This document shows positions 7,064 to 13,195 of a DNA stretch of 18,604 bases, one piece after another (position 1 is the first letter of the stretch; each line of letters starts with the position of its first letter). The DNA comes from an uncultured Oscillospiraceae bacterium. Lineage in GTDB: Bacteria > Bacillota_A > Clostridia > Oscillospirales > Oscillospiraceae. A model generated the notes under the pieces. That model was not told where the DNA came from and did no database searches. It saw only the letters and a list, made by a program, of their open reading frames with translations. Position numbers and translations under genes: made by a program. Location of the stretch: positions 1 through 18,604 of the forward strand of contig CALWWO010000099.1 of the NCBI GenBank assembly GCA_944385265.1, given 5' to 3'.

Positions 7064-8242
7064 CTAATGCGGCATCGCGGCGTAGCTCCGATCAACTGTT
7101 ATGACGCAGTTGTAATCGGGATGCTCCCGCCGTACAAGCGCCGTTATCGCGGCGCGCAGCTCGCCGTCCGTCATATCGAGATCGAACGGCTTTACGCAGT
7201 CGAACACGACATTCGTATGCGTCACGCCGGGAACGACGCGCAGATCATGTATCGTTAGCTGCGGGTGGATTATCTTTACCTCCTCGGCAAGCCACACGCG
7301 CAGATCGTTTACGCATCCGTCTCCTGTCACTATCGGGTCAAAGTGGATAACGATATTGAGCCCGTCGTTATTCAGGAAATCCTGTTCAATGTTGTCGATT
7401 ATATCATGATTTTCAAGCACGTCGCCTTCTGCCGCCATCTCGACATGCACGCTGGCAAACTGTCTGCCGGGACCGTAATCGTGTATCATCAGGTCATGCG
7501 TGCCGAGGACGTTTGGGTAGCTCATTATCTTATCGCGTATAGCACGCACTGTATCTCCATTAGGCGCTCTGCCGAGCAGGGGGTCTATCGTGTCCTTTAT
7601 AAGTTCATATCCGCTTATCAGTATAAACACCGCGACGGCAAGACCCATCCAGCCGTCAAGCCGGGCTCCGGTAAAGCGCGATATAAGCGCCGCAGCCAAA
7701 ACCGCCGACGTCGATATCGCGTCGTTGCGGCTGTCCGCCGAGGTTGCAATCAGCGTTTGCGAGCCGATAGTTTTGCCCGTTTTGCGGTTGAACATCATCA
7801 TCCATAGCTTTAAAAGTATCGACGCCGCCAGTATCGCGACGGTCATCCACCCAAATTCAACAGGTTCGGGATTGAGTATTTTATCAAAGCTGCTTTTAAG
7901 CAGCTCAACTCCGATCACGATTATAAGGACCGCCACCATAAGACCGGACAAATACTCGTACCTGCCGTGCCCGTACGGGTGCTCCTCATCCGCAGGTCGC
8001 TCAGCCAGCTTGAAGCCGAAAAGGCTTATTATGCTTGACGACGCGTCCGAAAGGTTATTCACCGCGTCCGCCATTACGGATACCGAGCCTGACAGCAGCC
8101 CGGCGGTAAGCTTTCCTGAAAAAAGCAGTATGTTGCAAAAAATGCCGACATAGCTTGAAAATTTACCATATGCCGCCCTCACAGCGGAATTCTCCGTATT
8201 TTTATAGTTTTTGATAAATTTTTTGATCAAAAAATCAGTCAT
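7064..8242 (-). CDS. Cation diffusion facilitator metal exporter
   Basis: A 392-residue CDF-family divalent-metal/proton antiporter. Six membrane helices occupy about residues 30-215. The transport site is readable: N62-x3-D66 in helix 2 (DAVNNLSDA) and D170-x3-D174 in helix 5 (SADSRND). This N/D plus D/D pattern resembles manganese exporters of the MntE type rather than the H/D pattern of zinc exporters. HPYGHGRYE (88-96) is the conserved cytoplasmic loop. The C-terminal cytoplasmic domain (220-300) carries HDLMIHDYGPG and several His/Asp for metal sensing and dimerisation, then a further domain of about 90 residues (300-392), making the protein longer than the usual 290-320. GGGAG precedes the ATG by 6 nt. 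A long leader with a candidate riboswitch lies upstream, pointing to metal-controlled expression. Confidence 0.93.
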   Translation of the reverse strand: MTDFLIKKFIKNYKNTENSAVRAAYGKFSSYVGIFCNILLFSGKLTAGLLSGSVSVMADAVNNLSDASSSIISLFGFKLAERPADEEHPYGHGRYEYLSGLMVAVLIIVIGVELLKSSFDKILNPEPVEFGWMTVAILAASILLKLWMMMFNRKTGKTIGSQTLIATSADSRNDAISTSAVLAAALISRFTGARLDGWMGLAVAVFILISGYELIKDTIDPLLGRAPNGDTVRAIRDKIMSYPNVLGTHDLMIHDYGPGRQFASVHVEMAAEGDVLENHDIIDNIEQDFLNNDGLNIVIHFDPIVTGDGCVNDLRVWLAEEVKIIHPQLTIHDLRVVPGVTHTNVVFDCVKPFDLDMTDGELRAAITALVRREHPDYNCVITVDRSYAAMPH

Positions 8243-8453
8243 AGAGATCTCCCATCAAACCGCTTTAAGCGGTATAAATAGAAACAAAATCATCGTCCCG
8301 CAACATGCGGGATCTTCGCTATCGCCGCCGCTTGCCCGTCATTACGAGGCGATAGTCAAAACCTCAATATCAGCGTGACTTTTCGCCGGTCTCTCTTTAA
8401 AGCGGCAGTAATGCTGCGATCCGGAAAAAAGCGATAGCAAGACTACTATGCTC
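8243..8453 (-). other. Distal part of the CDF 5' leader
   Basis: About 210 nt between the candidate riboswitch terminator and the CDF start. It contains two hairpins: TCCCGCA/TGCGGGA with a 3-nt loop (8296-8312) and a palindromic ACCGCTT/AAGCGGT (8259-8273) just before the ribosome binding site. The latter could affect access to the start. No ORF of substance was seen. Confidence 0.5.
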
Positions 8454-8510
8454 AAACAAAAATAAGCGCACGCGGAGCAATAGGAAACGTCTACTGTCCC
8501 GCGGATGCGC
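8454..8510 (-). terminator. Conditional terminator of the CDF leader
   Basis: On the minus strand GCGCA-UC-CGCGG (8510-8499) can pair with CCGCG-UGCGC (8475-8466), ten pairs with a 2-nt bulge, directly followed by UUAUUUUUGUUU (8465-8454). The left arm overlaps the loop and 3' half of hairpin 8501-8518 in the aptamer-like fold, and the right arm overlaps a possible closing stem. The two folds therefore exclude each other, as in a transcriptional riboswitch. Confidence 0.6.
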
Positions 8511-8572
8511 CCATCCGCTGCCGCAATCAACCGGCCCGGCGCGGCAAACGCCGCCGCCTGTCAGCTTGCACC
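8474..8572 (-). promoter_or_regulatory. Candidate NiCo (czcD)-type metal riboswitch
   Basis: The RNA folds by eye into a four-way junction: possible closing stem GGUGCAA/UUGCUCC (8566-8572 with 8474-8480, one U-U mismatch), P2 at 8538-8558, P3 GCCG/CGGC at 8520-8535 and P4 GCGGAUG/CAUCCGC at 8501-8518. Junction strands contain CUGACAG and GGGACAG, the type of sequence I recall for NiCo riboswitches, which bind Co2+/Ni2+ and control CDF genes. Position in a 340-nt leader of a CDF gene and an overlapping terminator support it. The closing stem is weak, and the class assignment is from memory. Confidence 0.5.
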
Positions 8573-8590
8573 ATATAGAGAGTATTTCGT

Positions 8591-8619
8591 ATTATAAATA
8601 ACTCCTCTGAAAAAGTCAA
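8591..8619 (-). promoter_or_regulatory. Promoter of the CDF leader transcript
   Basis: On the minus strand TTGACT (8614-8619), exactly 17 bp, then TATAAT (8591-8596). Transcription would start near 8584, giving a leader of about 340 nt before the CDF start at 8242. Confidence 0.75.
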
Positions 8620-8752
8620 GGCAGGCTCGACTAACCGGCGTAGAGCGCTCGTTCCATCCGGCAGCGAGTACGCCGCAGGGATATTCCGTCAGAGAAAGCG
8701 GAACGCTGCTATATATTATTCCCGCCTGCCGCGTGACTTCCGTGCCGGACCT

Positions 8753-8827
8753 GTTTTTGTGCATATTGCACAAAAACGCCCCTCTAATTTTGTGCAATGT
8801 TAACAAAAATAATTTTTTTGCACAAAA
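8753..8827. repeat. Four alternating copies of the 9-mer TTTTGTGCA
   Basis: TTTTGTGCA occurs at 8755-8763 and 8788-8796, its reverse complement TGCACAAAA at 8767-8775 and 8819-8827. Adjacent copies form mutually exclusive hairpins: 8753-8763 with 8767-8777 (11 bp, 3-nt loop) or 8765-8775 with 8788-8798 (11 bp, 12-nt loop). This could be an operator array for a dimeric regulator or an alternating RNA structure. Confidence 0.7.
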
Positions 8828-8890
8828 AGTGTCCTGAATCGGAGATAATTTTCGTTATAGTTAATAGAAGCTTGAAAGGAGATGGTTCCA

Positions 8891-8938
8891 ATGTGGGACG
8901 CAAGCTTTTCAAGAGCCAGAGGGAAAAAGGTGCTGTAA
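8891..8938 (+). CDS. 15-codon micro-ORF with a strong ribosome binding site
   Basis: ATG at 8891 reads MWDASFSRARGKKVL and stops with TAA. AAAGGAG (8875-8881) lies 9 nt upstream, an ideal spacing. AAGCTTG (8868-8874) and CAAGCTT (8901-8907) could pair and enclose both the ribosome binding site and the start codon in the loop. No clear promoter was found and no gene follows, so expression is unproven. Confidence 0.25.
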   Translation: MWDASFSRARGKKVL

Positions 8939-9518
8939 AAAGTAACCGGAAGCTTTAGCTCTGTGCAAAGCAAAATTTCAATTTGGAGCATATCGATCGT
9001 TAAAAATGTAAAAATTTGAAATGGTCCTTTCCGCAAAAGACTGAGCCCCTGTGGGAAGTGGAAAGAAAACCCGTCTCGGTGTAGAGAAAAATACAAACCT
9101 CCTTCTTCATATTTTTATAAAGCGCGTTTAACGCGATAAAATCACAGCTACCGGTTTTCGGCGCTGTATAAGCGGTTTGATTTACGATCTACAATGGGCA
9201 GGCGGGAAAACGGATATCGTATCCGTCGGGCGAAGTCGTTTCATGCATATGCCGGTGCATCAAATGGTGTGTGTTTCACAGCCGCCGTTTTTAAAACAGG
9301 CTTTGATAAGCTATCATATAATGCATATGCAGCGCTTAATTGTAAGCGAAAATTTCGATGCGGAACAGATTTTAAAAATCAAATCCAAAAAGTATTTTGT
9401 GCAGCCAGTTTAGTTAAAAAATATTTCCCGGGTAAGCGAGAGAGAATATCGGATATCATCAGCTGCATCTCTTTTTAACAGCGCCCATCCGAAAAAATTG
9501 ACAATATCAGGAAGATAG
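8939..9518. other. Intergenic, no recognisable gene
   Basis: AT-rich sequence without a credible ribosome binding site plus ORF combination. Short open frames on the plus strand (around 9177-9478) and one on the minus strand show no recognisable family and no start signal. An imperfect inverted repeat ATTTCAATTT ... AAATTTGAAAT spans about 8975-9025. An AGGAGG on the minus strand (9099-9104) has no usable start codon at a suitable distance. Confidence 0.5.
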
Positions 9519-9965
9519 TTTAAAGCAACAGGAAAGACCCAGAGTAAAAGGCTAAACCTAGCGCAAGGGCGACATCTCAAAGCAATAGGTAAGACCCAAG
9601 GCAAAAAGGCGAAAGCTCTAAGCGAAAGGCAAGACCCGAAGCAGAAAAGCGAAAGCTTAAAGCAAAAGGTTAGACCCAAGGCAGAAAGGCAAAACCTCTA
9701 AGCTAAAGGCGAAACCCGAAGCAGAAAAGCGAAACCTCTAAGCTAAAGGTTAAACCCGAAGCAAAAAGCAAATGCTCTAAGCGAAAGGCAAAACCCAAGG
9801 CAAAAAGGCGAATGCTCAAAGCAATAGGCGAAGCTTAAAGCAAAAAGCAAATGCTCAAAGCAATAGGCAAGACCCGAAGCAAAAGCTCTAAGCGAAAAGC
9901 AAAACCCAAGGCAAAAAGCAAATGCTCAAAGCTAAGGGCAAGATCTGAAGCTAAAAGCCAAAAGG
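9519..9965. repeat. Degenerate 40-bp minisatellite (about 11 units)
   Basis: Tandem units begin CTCnAAGC or CTTAAAGC. Four successive units are exactly 40 bp (starts 9576, 9616, 9656, 9696), then units start at 9736 (39 bp), 9775 (40), 9815 (19), 9834 (20), 9854 (32), 9886 (39) and 9925; a diverged unit starts at 9519. Each unit is two related 20-bp halves, roughly CTCTAAGCGAAAGGCAAAAC and CCGAAGCAAAAAGCGAAAG. The array is nearly pyrimidine-poor on the plus strand. Because 40 is not a multiple of 3, no reading frame is kept between units, so it is not a coding repeat. Role unknown. Confidence 0.9.
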
Positions 9966-10327
9966 GTTTCCTTAAACGACGGGCAAAGATCCGGAGTAAT
10001 AAACTAATACCAAAAGTAAACGGTAAATCCTATACAATAGGACTCTTCCAAACGCAGCAAAAGATGTTATGGCTTGCCTGATACAGGCGCTCGTGCTGTT
10101 CCGAATACCGCGATTTTCGTGTGGAGCAGTAATCTTGTAAAAATTTATCATCATCTTAAGTTGTGCGATATTGAAGGTTTTAAAAAGTATTCGCATAAAT
10201 GCATTTAGCTTCCCGTCGGATGAATATTTCCCTCTGGCAAATCAATTTTATGTTAGAACGTCAACTAATCCGATTTGACTGTATTTTAAAAAGATACGGT
10301 AAAAATTGAATATCGTAAGCGTATGAG
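9966..10327. other. Intergenic, no recognisable gene
   Basis: AT-rich, with two short hairpins: TCCTAT/ATAGGA (10028-10042) and GCCTG/CAGGC (near 10076-10088). No ORF with a start signal and no family was recognised. Confidence 0.5.
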
Positions 10328-10355
10328 GCTGCCGGTTGAATATTCAACCGGCAGC
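10328..10355. repeat. 28-bp perfect palindrome
   Basis: GCTGCCGGTTGAAT followed by its exact reverse complement ATTCAACCGGCAGC, with no spacer. There is no real U-tract on either side, so it is a poor terminator. It could be a site for a dimeric DNA-binding protein or a cruciform-forming element. Confidence 0.8.
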
Positions 10356-10487
10356 TCATTTGATTTCATTCCGCGCGTTATATGGCAGCCGCGTGATGCT
10401 TAGTCACATATTACACAGCGGACGATTTATCATATGCATTGCCCCCGAGCAGTATAAGCCTCATTTACACACCCGGCGCGCCATAGG

Positions 10488-10540
10488 AAGCGCCCTCTTA
10501 TGCGATAAACCGCGTAAGAGGGCGCTTTATGTTTTCTTAT
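10488..10540 (-). terminator. Terminator downstream of the PepSY lipoprotein gene
   Basis: 13-bp perfect stem (10488-10500 with 10515-10527, AAGCGCCCTCTTA/TAAGAGGGCGCTT), about 50 nt past the stop of the minus-strand gene. The T-rich tail (TTATGTTTTCTTAT, to 10540) is better on the plus strand, so it may work in both directions or mainly shield against plus-strand reading. Confidence 0.6.
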
Positions 10541-10578
10541 ATGTGCGTTAATCCCGCCGCGGCGTTTTGCGTACCCGA

Positions 10579-11301
10579 TCAATCGTACTCGCGGTTTGCT
10601 TTTATGATCTCGCCCGTTGAGGCGAGAATTTCATAATCGTATTCTACCCTGTTTGCCGTAAACTCGATATCGTATACGCCATGTTCGAGCGAGTAACTTC
10701 TCTCTGTCGTGTCGGCTTCCGATACCCCCGCCGCAGTATACGCTATCTCTTTTGCCCGGTCAAGCCCGATATCCGTACCGGCGTTGTTGTTCACGCCCGC
10801 GTTGCCGTTGCCATTGCCCGCGCCGTTATTGTAGTAATAATAATCGTCGTCGTACTCGCGGTTTGCTCTTATGATCTCGCCCGTTGAGGCGAGTATCTCG
10901 TAATCGTACTCTATCCCGTTTACAGTAAAGTCGATATCGTATACGCCATGCTCAAATGAGTAATCTCTTCTTACCGCGGCGGCTTCCGATACCCCTGCCT
11001 CGGCGTATGCTATTTCTTTCGCCCGGTCGAGCCCGATATCCGTACCGGCATTCGCGCCTGTATTGCCCGTACTGGCGGTATTATCCGTATTGTTAGCATC
11101 CGTATTCACGCTCGTATCAATACCGGCGTCCGTGTTTGCCGATGCGTCGAGCATTTCGCTGCTCCATACGGAGGTTTTATTTCCGTTTCCGATCCCCTGT
11201 GTAAAGTTTGCCGCTCTGTCGTCGTCGCATCCCGCTAAAACAAGCACGCTGAGCGCAGCGGCGGCTGTCGCTGTCAAAATACGTTTAAAATTCCTTTTCA
11301 T
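10579..11301 (-). CDS. Lipoprotein with two tandem PepSY-type domains
   Basis: A 240-residue predicted lipoprotein: basic N-terminus, hydrophobic helix and lipobox LVLAGC with Cys25 as the lipidation site. A Thr/Asn/Asp/Gly-rich linker (about 40-84) leads to two near-identical 68-residue PepSY-like modules at 84-151 and 173-240, each starting NAGTDIGLDRAKEIAY and ending in TGEII(R/K)ANREYD, separated by an Asp/Tyr and Gly/Asn-rich spacer. PepSY domains are extracytoplasmic and often found in protease propeptides and sensory proteins; a protease-inhibitor or ligand-binding role is inferred only. AAGGAG lies 8 nt before the ATG. It sits downstream of sigI-rsgI but has its own promoter with the same motif as the sigI promoter, so it is likely a SigI target. 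Confidence 0.85.
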   Translation of the reverse strand: MKRNFKRILTATAAAALSVLVLAGCDDDRAANFTQGIGNGNKTSVWSSEMLDASANTDAGIDTSVNTDANNTDNTASTGNTGANAGTDIGLDRAKEIAYAEAGVSEAAAVRRDYSFEHGVYDIDFTVNGIEYDYEILASTGEIIRANREYDDDYYYYNNGAGNGNGNAGVNNNAGTDIGLDRAKEIAYTAAGVSEADTTERSYSLEHGVYDIEFTANRVEYDYEILASTGEIIKANREYD

Positions 11302-11331
11302 ATTATCTTCTCCTTTAATACTGTCTTATGT

Positions 11332-11376
11332 TGCGCCTTTAAAGCTCGTATTTATTGAGCTTCAATGAGCGGCGCA
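11332..11376 (-). other. Two-tier hairpin in the PepSY mRNA leader
   Basis: Outer stem TGCGCC/GGCGCA (11332-11337 with 11371-11376) and inner stem AAGCTC/GAGCTT (11342-11347 with 11357-11362). It lies between the SigI-type promoter and the ribosome binding site and has no U-tract, so it may stabilise the mRNA or control translation. Confidence 0.55.
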
Positions 11377-11405
11377 GCCTTGATTTTTTGCTTTGTATAT
11401 ACAGT

Positions 11406-11440
11406 ATACAAAACCGCCTTTTCAAAACCGGGGTCGGAGA
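11406..11440 (-). promoter_or_regulatory. SigI-type promoter of the PepSY lipoprotein gene
   Basis: Minus strand: TCTCCGACCCC (11430-11440), 17 bp, then TTTGTAT (11406-11412) followed by ACTGTATA. The same TCTCCGACCCC core and TTTGTAT element stand before sigI. ACCCC is the known -35 type for SigI in Bacillus and Clostridium. A/T-rich tracts (AAAAATTTT twice) lie just upstream. Confidence 0.7.
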
Positions 11441-11470
11441 GAAAAAATTTTTCATCAAATACAAAATTTT

Positions 11471-11552
11471 TGATCAATCGTCATCGTCGTGGTCATAATA
11501 ATCGTCGTCATCGTCGTCCCGGTCATAATGATCGTCGTCATCGTCGTCCCGG
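11471..11552. repeat. 30-bp in-frame repeat encoding the Asp-rich tail of RsgI
   Basis: ATCGTCGTCATCGTCGTCCC begins identical 30-bp units at 11501 and 11531, with a partial copy from 11471. The period is ten codons, so the frame is kept and the minus strand reads DDDDDD(H/Y)YD(R/H). Slippage here would lengthen or shorten the acidic tail without a frameshift. Confidence 0.8.
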
Positions 11553-12184
11553 TTTTTAAGCTCGTGGTCCTCATAATCGTCCATAAGATCGTCGTCAAGC
11601 TCTGCCGTAATGACGGCTCCGCCCTCAAGGCTCGATACGAGGCGGCGTTCAAGAACCTCCGCAATTTCCTCAGCCCATTTATCCTCCTCGCCGTCGACTG
11701 TTAAAACGATCTCATCCCCGTACCTTAAATAGCCCATCGTGACGGCGCGCAGGGCGAGCTCCTCTGTCAGTTTCTCCGCCTTCTTTCCGAAAACCCGGAC
11801 GTCGTCTGTCAGCTCGTCGCCGTCGTCGTTTATCCCGTCAAGCTCCAAAACGTATCCGAATCGGTTTACGGACATGACCACATCCGGATTTATCTGCATG
11901 CGCACGGCGCCGAACGGCATTGCCCAAAACCGCCATATCCCGAAAAGCACAAGGCACAGGCACAGTACGACAAACAATAGTAGGACTGGTTTTTTAAAAC
12001 GGAACCTGCCCGCGCCGTCTTCCATCTCTATAACATCGCCGACGTTTTCGCCCACTTCGTAGCCGATATTCGCGACTTTTAGAAACCGCCCGCGTTCGTC
12101 TAAAACAACGGCGTAGCTGCGGTGGCATTCCAGCACAAGGAAATTTCCGCCGTTTATATTATCCATATCGTTTTTGATATTCAT
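11474..12184 (-). CDS. rsgI: RsgI-like transmembrane anti-sigma factor of SigI
   Basis: A 236-residue membrane protein. Residues about 14-60 (LVLECHRSYAVVLDERGRF, then VANIGYEVGENV) form the small cytoplasmic RsgI N-terminal anti-sigma domain that binds SigI. One membrane helix follows (66-88). The extracytoplasmic part has the RsgI central domain (INPDVVMSVNRFGYVLEL, 98-115) that in Clostridium undergoes autoproteolysis during signalling, and a tail of 40 residues (197-236) that is mostly Asp, with His and Tyr. The tail replaces the carbohydrate-binding modules of cellulosomal RsgI proteins and could bind Ca2+ or other cations; this is inference. It overlaps sigI by 4 bp (ATGA), with AAGGAGGT inside the end of sigI, so the two are coupled. 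Confidence 0.85.
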   Translation of the reverse strand: MNIKNDMDNINGGNFLVLECHRSYAVVLDERGRFLKVANIGYEVGENVGDVIEMEDGAGRFRFKKPVLLLFVVLCLCLVLFGIWRFWAMPFGAVRMQINPDVVMSVNRFGYVLELDGINDDGDELTDDVRVFGKKAEKLTEELALRAVTMGYLRYGDEIVLTVDGEEDKWAEEIAEVLERRLVSSLEGGAVITAELDDDLMDDYEDHELKNRDDDDDDHYDRDDDDDDYYDHDDDD

Positions 12185-12918
12185 GCTGTCCGACCTCCTT
12201 CCGCCGGTACTATCTGGCTCAAATGCCCGCGTATTATCTCAAATCCGTTAGTGTACGCCAGCATGATCGCCACCATGTATTTGCGGTGCCTTTCCAGCGT
12301 TTTTCTCTCTACCTTAGCTCCCTCTGCCAGCTGGCTTATAGGCAGCTTTTTCGTTTTTTGAAGTATATCGAACAGCTCCGGACGCGTTTTTGCGTATTCC
12401 AGCGCGCGATAGCACGCCGCAAGCGTGCGCTCCTGCTTAGGGCAGTTGTCCGCGATATCCGTAAGACTGAGGTCAAAACTCCCCAGCTCTCCCGCAAAGT
12501 GCATTATCTCGCCCTGCGCGGCGGTCTTTGCCGCAAATTCCTCGACTTCATTTTTTTCGCCGCTCAGTTTATCGAGCAGCGTGCGGTCATCGTCGCCCCT
12601 TCCCGCTTCGGCGTCAAGCGATATGTGCCCCGAATGGCGCCGCTCGCTCTTTGCATAATTTATCAGCCGGTTCTTTATCGCCCTCGCGGCATACGCCATA
12701 AACGAGCCGCGGCTCCGCCGATAACCGAGGACAGCCTCGTGAAAAGCGAACATAGCCACGGACAGCTCGTCATCCTGCCCTTCCTCGGGCACTCTTTTTA
12801 TAAATTTCGCCGTCTCCGCCTTTATAAACGGCAGATAGCTGCACACAAGCTGATCGGCAGCGTAGCTATCCTCCTTCGCGGCGTATACCTGCGCCACGAT
12901 ATCATGTTCATTTTTCAT
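12181..12918 (-). CDS. sigI: RNA polymerase sigma factor SigI
   Basis: A 245-residue sigma-70-family factor of the SigI group. Region 2 spans about residues 20-95 (YLPFIKAETAKFI, DDELSVAMFAFHEAVLGY, GSFMAYAARAIKNRLINY), the core-binding and -10 recognition part. SigI lacks a normal region 4; the C-terminal domain (about 140-240, with ISQLAEGAKVERKTLERHRKYMVAIMLAYTNGFEIIRGHL) is the SigI-C helical domain that reads the -35. SigI controls heat and envelope stress in Bacillus and cellulosome genes in Clostridium. AGGAGG lies 8 nt before the ATG. It is followed by its anti-sigma gene with a 4-bp overlap and preceded by an ACCCC promoter shared with the PepSY lipoprotein gene, indicating autoregulation. 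Confidence 0.9.
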   Translation of the reverse strand: MKNEHDIVAQVYAAKEDSYAADQLVCSYLPFIKAETAKFIKRVPEEGQDDELSVAMFAFHEAVLGYRRSRGSFMAYAARAIKNRLINYAKSERRHSGHISLDAEAGRGDDDRTLLDKLSGEKNEVEEFAAKTAAQGEIMHFAGELGSFDLSLTDIADNCPKQERTLAACYRALEYAKTRPELFDILQKTKKLPISQLAEGAKVERKTLERHRKYMVAIMLAYTNGFEIIRGHLSQIVPAEGGRTA

Positions 12919-12946
12919 TCAGGCGCCCTCCTGTTCATTTATATAG

Positions 12947-12982
12947 AATACAAACGCAAAAAATATTTTTCGGGGTCGGAGA
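12947..12982 (-). promoter_or_regulatory. Autoregulatory SigI-type promoter of sigI-rsgI
   Basis: Minus strand: TCTCCGACCCC (12972-12982), 18 bp, then TTTGTAT (12947-12953) followed by TCTATATA. It matches the PepSY promoter at the 11-bp core and at TTTGTATnCTnTATA. Confidence 0.7.
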
Positions 12983-13021
12983 CGATATTTACGCGTTTTT
13001 AATTTAAAAAATCCTTGCCTT

Positions 13022-13166
13022 CCGCAAAAATCATCTTTTTCAGCACAATACTTATCCGCGCAAAAAGCGGTCTGCGATTCTCTCCGCTATCTCTGCCCGA
13101 TTCGCATTATAACGCATCCGTGCAAAAAGCAGTCCTTCGCGCACGATTATAGCACAAAAAGCGGCG
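13022..13166. repeat. Three dispersed copies of a GCAAAAAGC motif
   Basis: GCGCAAAAAGCGGTC (13058-13072), CGTGCAAAAAGCAGTC (13119-13134) and AGCACAAAAAGCGGCG (13151-13166), plus a partial CCGCAAAAAT at 13022. The last copy forms part of the terminator stem. Together with 13000-13332 this stretch holds no gene. Confidence 0.5.
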
Positions 13167-13195
13167 CCTTCGACATCTCTTCGCGCGCCGCTTTT
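13157..13195. terminator. Bidirectional terminator beyond the ECF sigma gene
   Basis: 11-bp stem AAAAGCGGCGC/GCGCCGCTTTT (13157-13167 with 13185-13195), with T-runs on both strands. It lies about 140 nt past the minus-strand sigma gene stop, so the transcript may run some distance first. Confidence 0.65.

Noticed and set aside
8800..9096. A 98-codon minus-strand ORF
   Set aside because: It needs a TTG start only 1 nt from an AGGAGG and shows no recognisable family.
9177..9478. Two overlapping plus-strand ORFs of 78 and 94 codons
   Set aside because: No ribosome binding sites, no family resemblance, overlapping frames.
9519..9965. CRISPR array
   Set aside because: Units are tandem and degenerate with no unique spacers and no cas genes in the window.
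9410..10081. Protein genes inside or next to the minisatellite
   Set aside because: Reading frames are compositional artefacts; the 40-bp period does not keep frame and there are no start signals.
12917..12940. Seven-codon leader peptide (MNRRAPE) overlapping the sigI start
   Set aside because: No ribosome binding site of its own, and the codons are simply the sigI ribosome binding site region.
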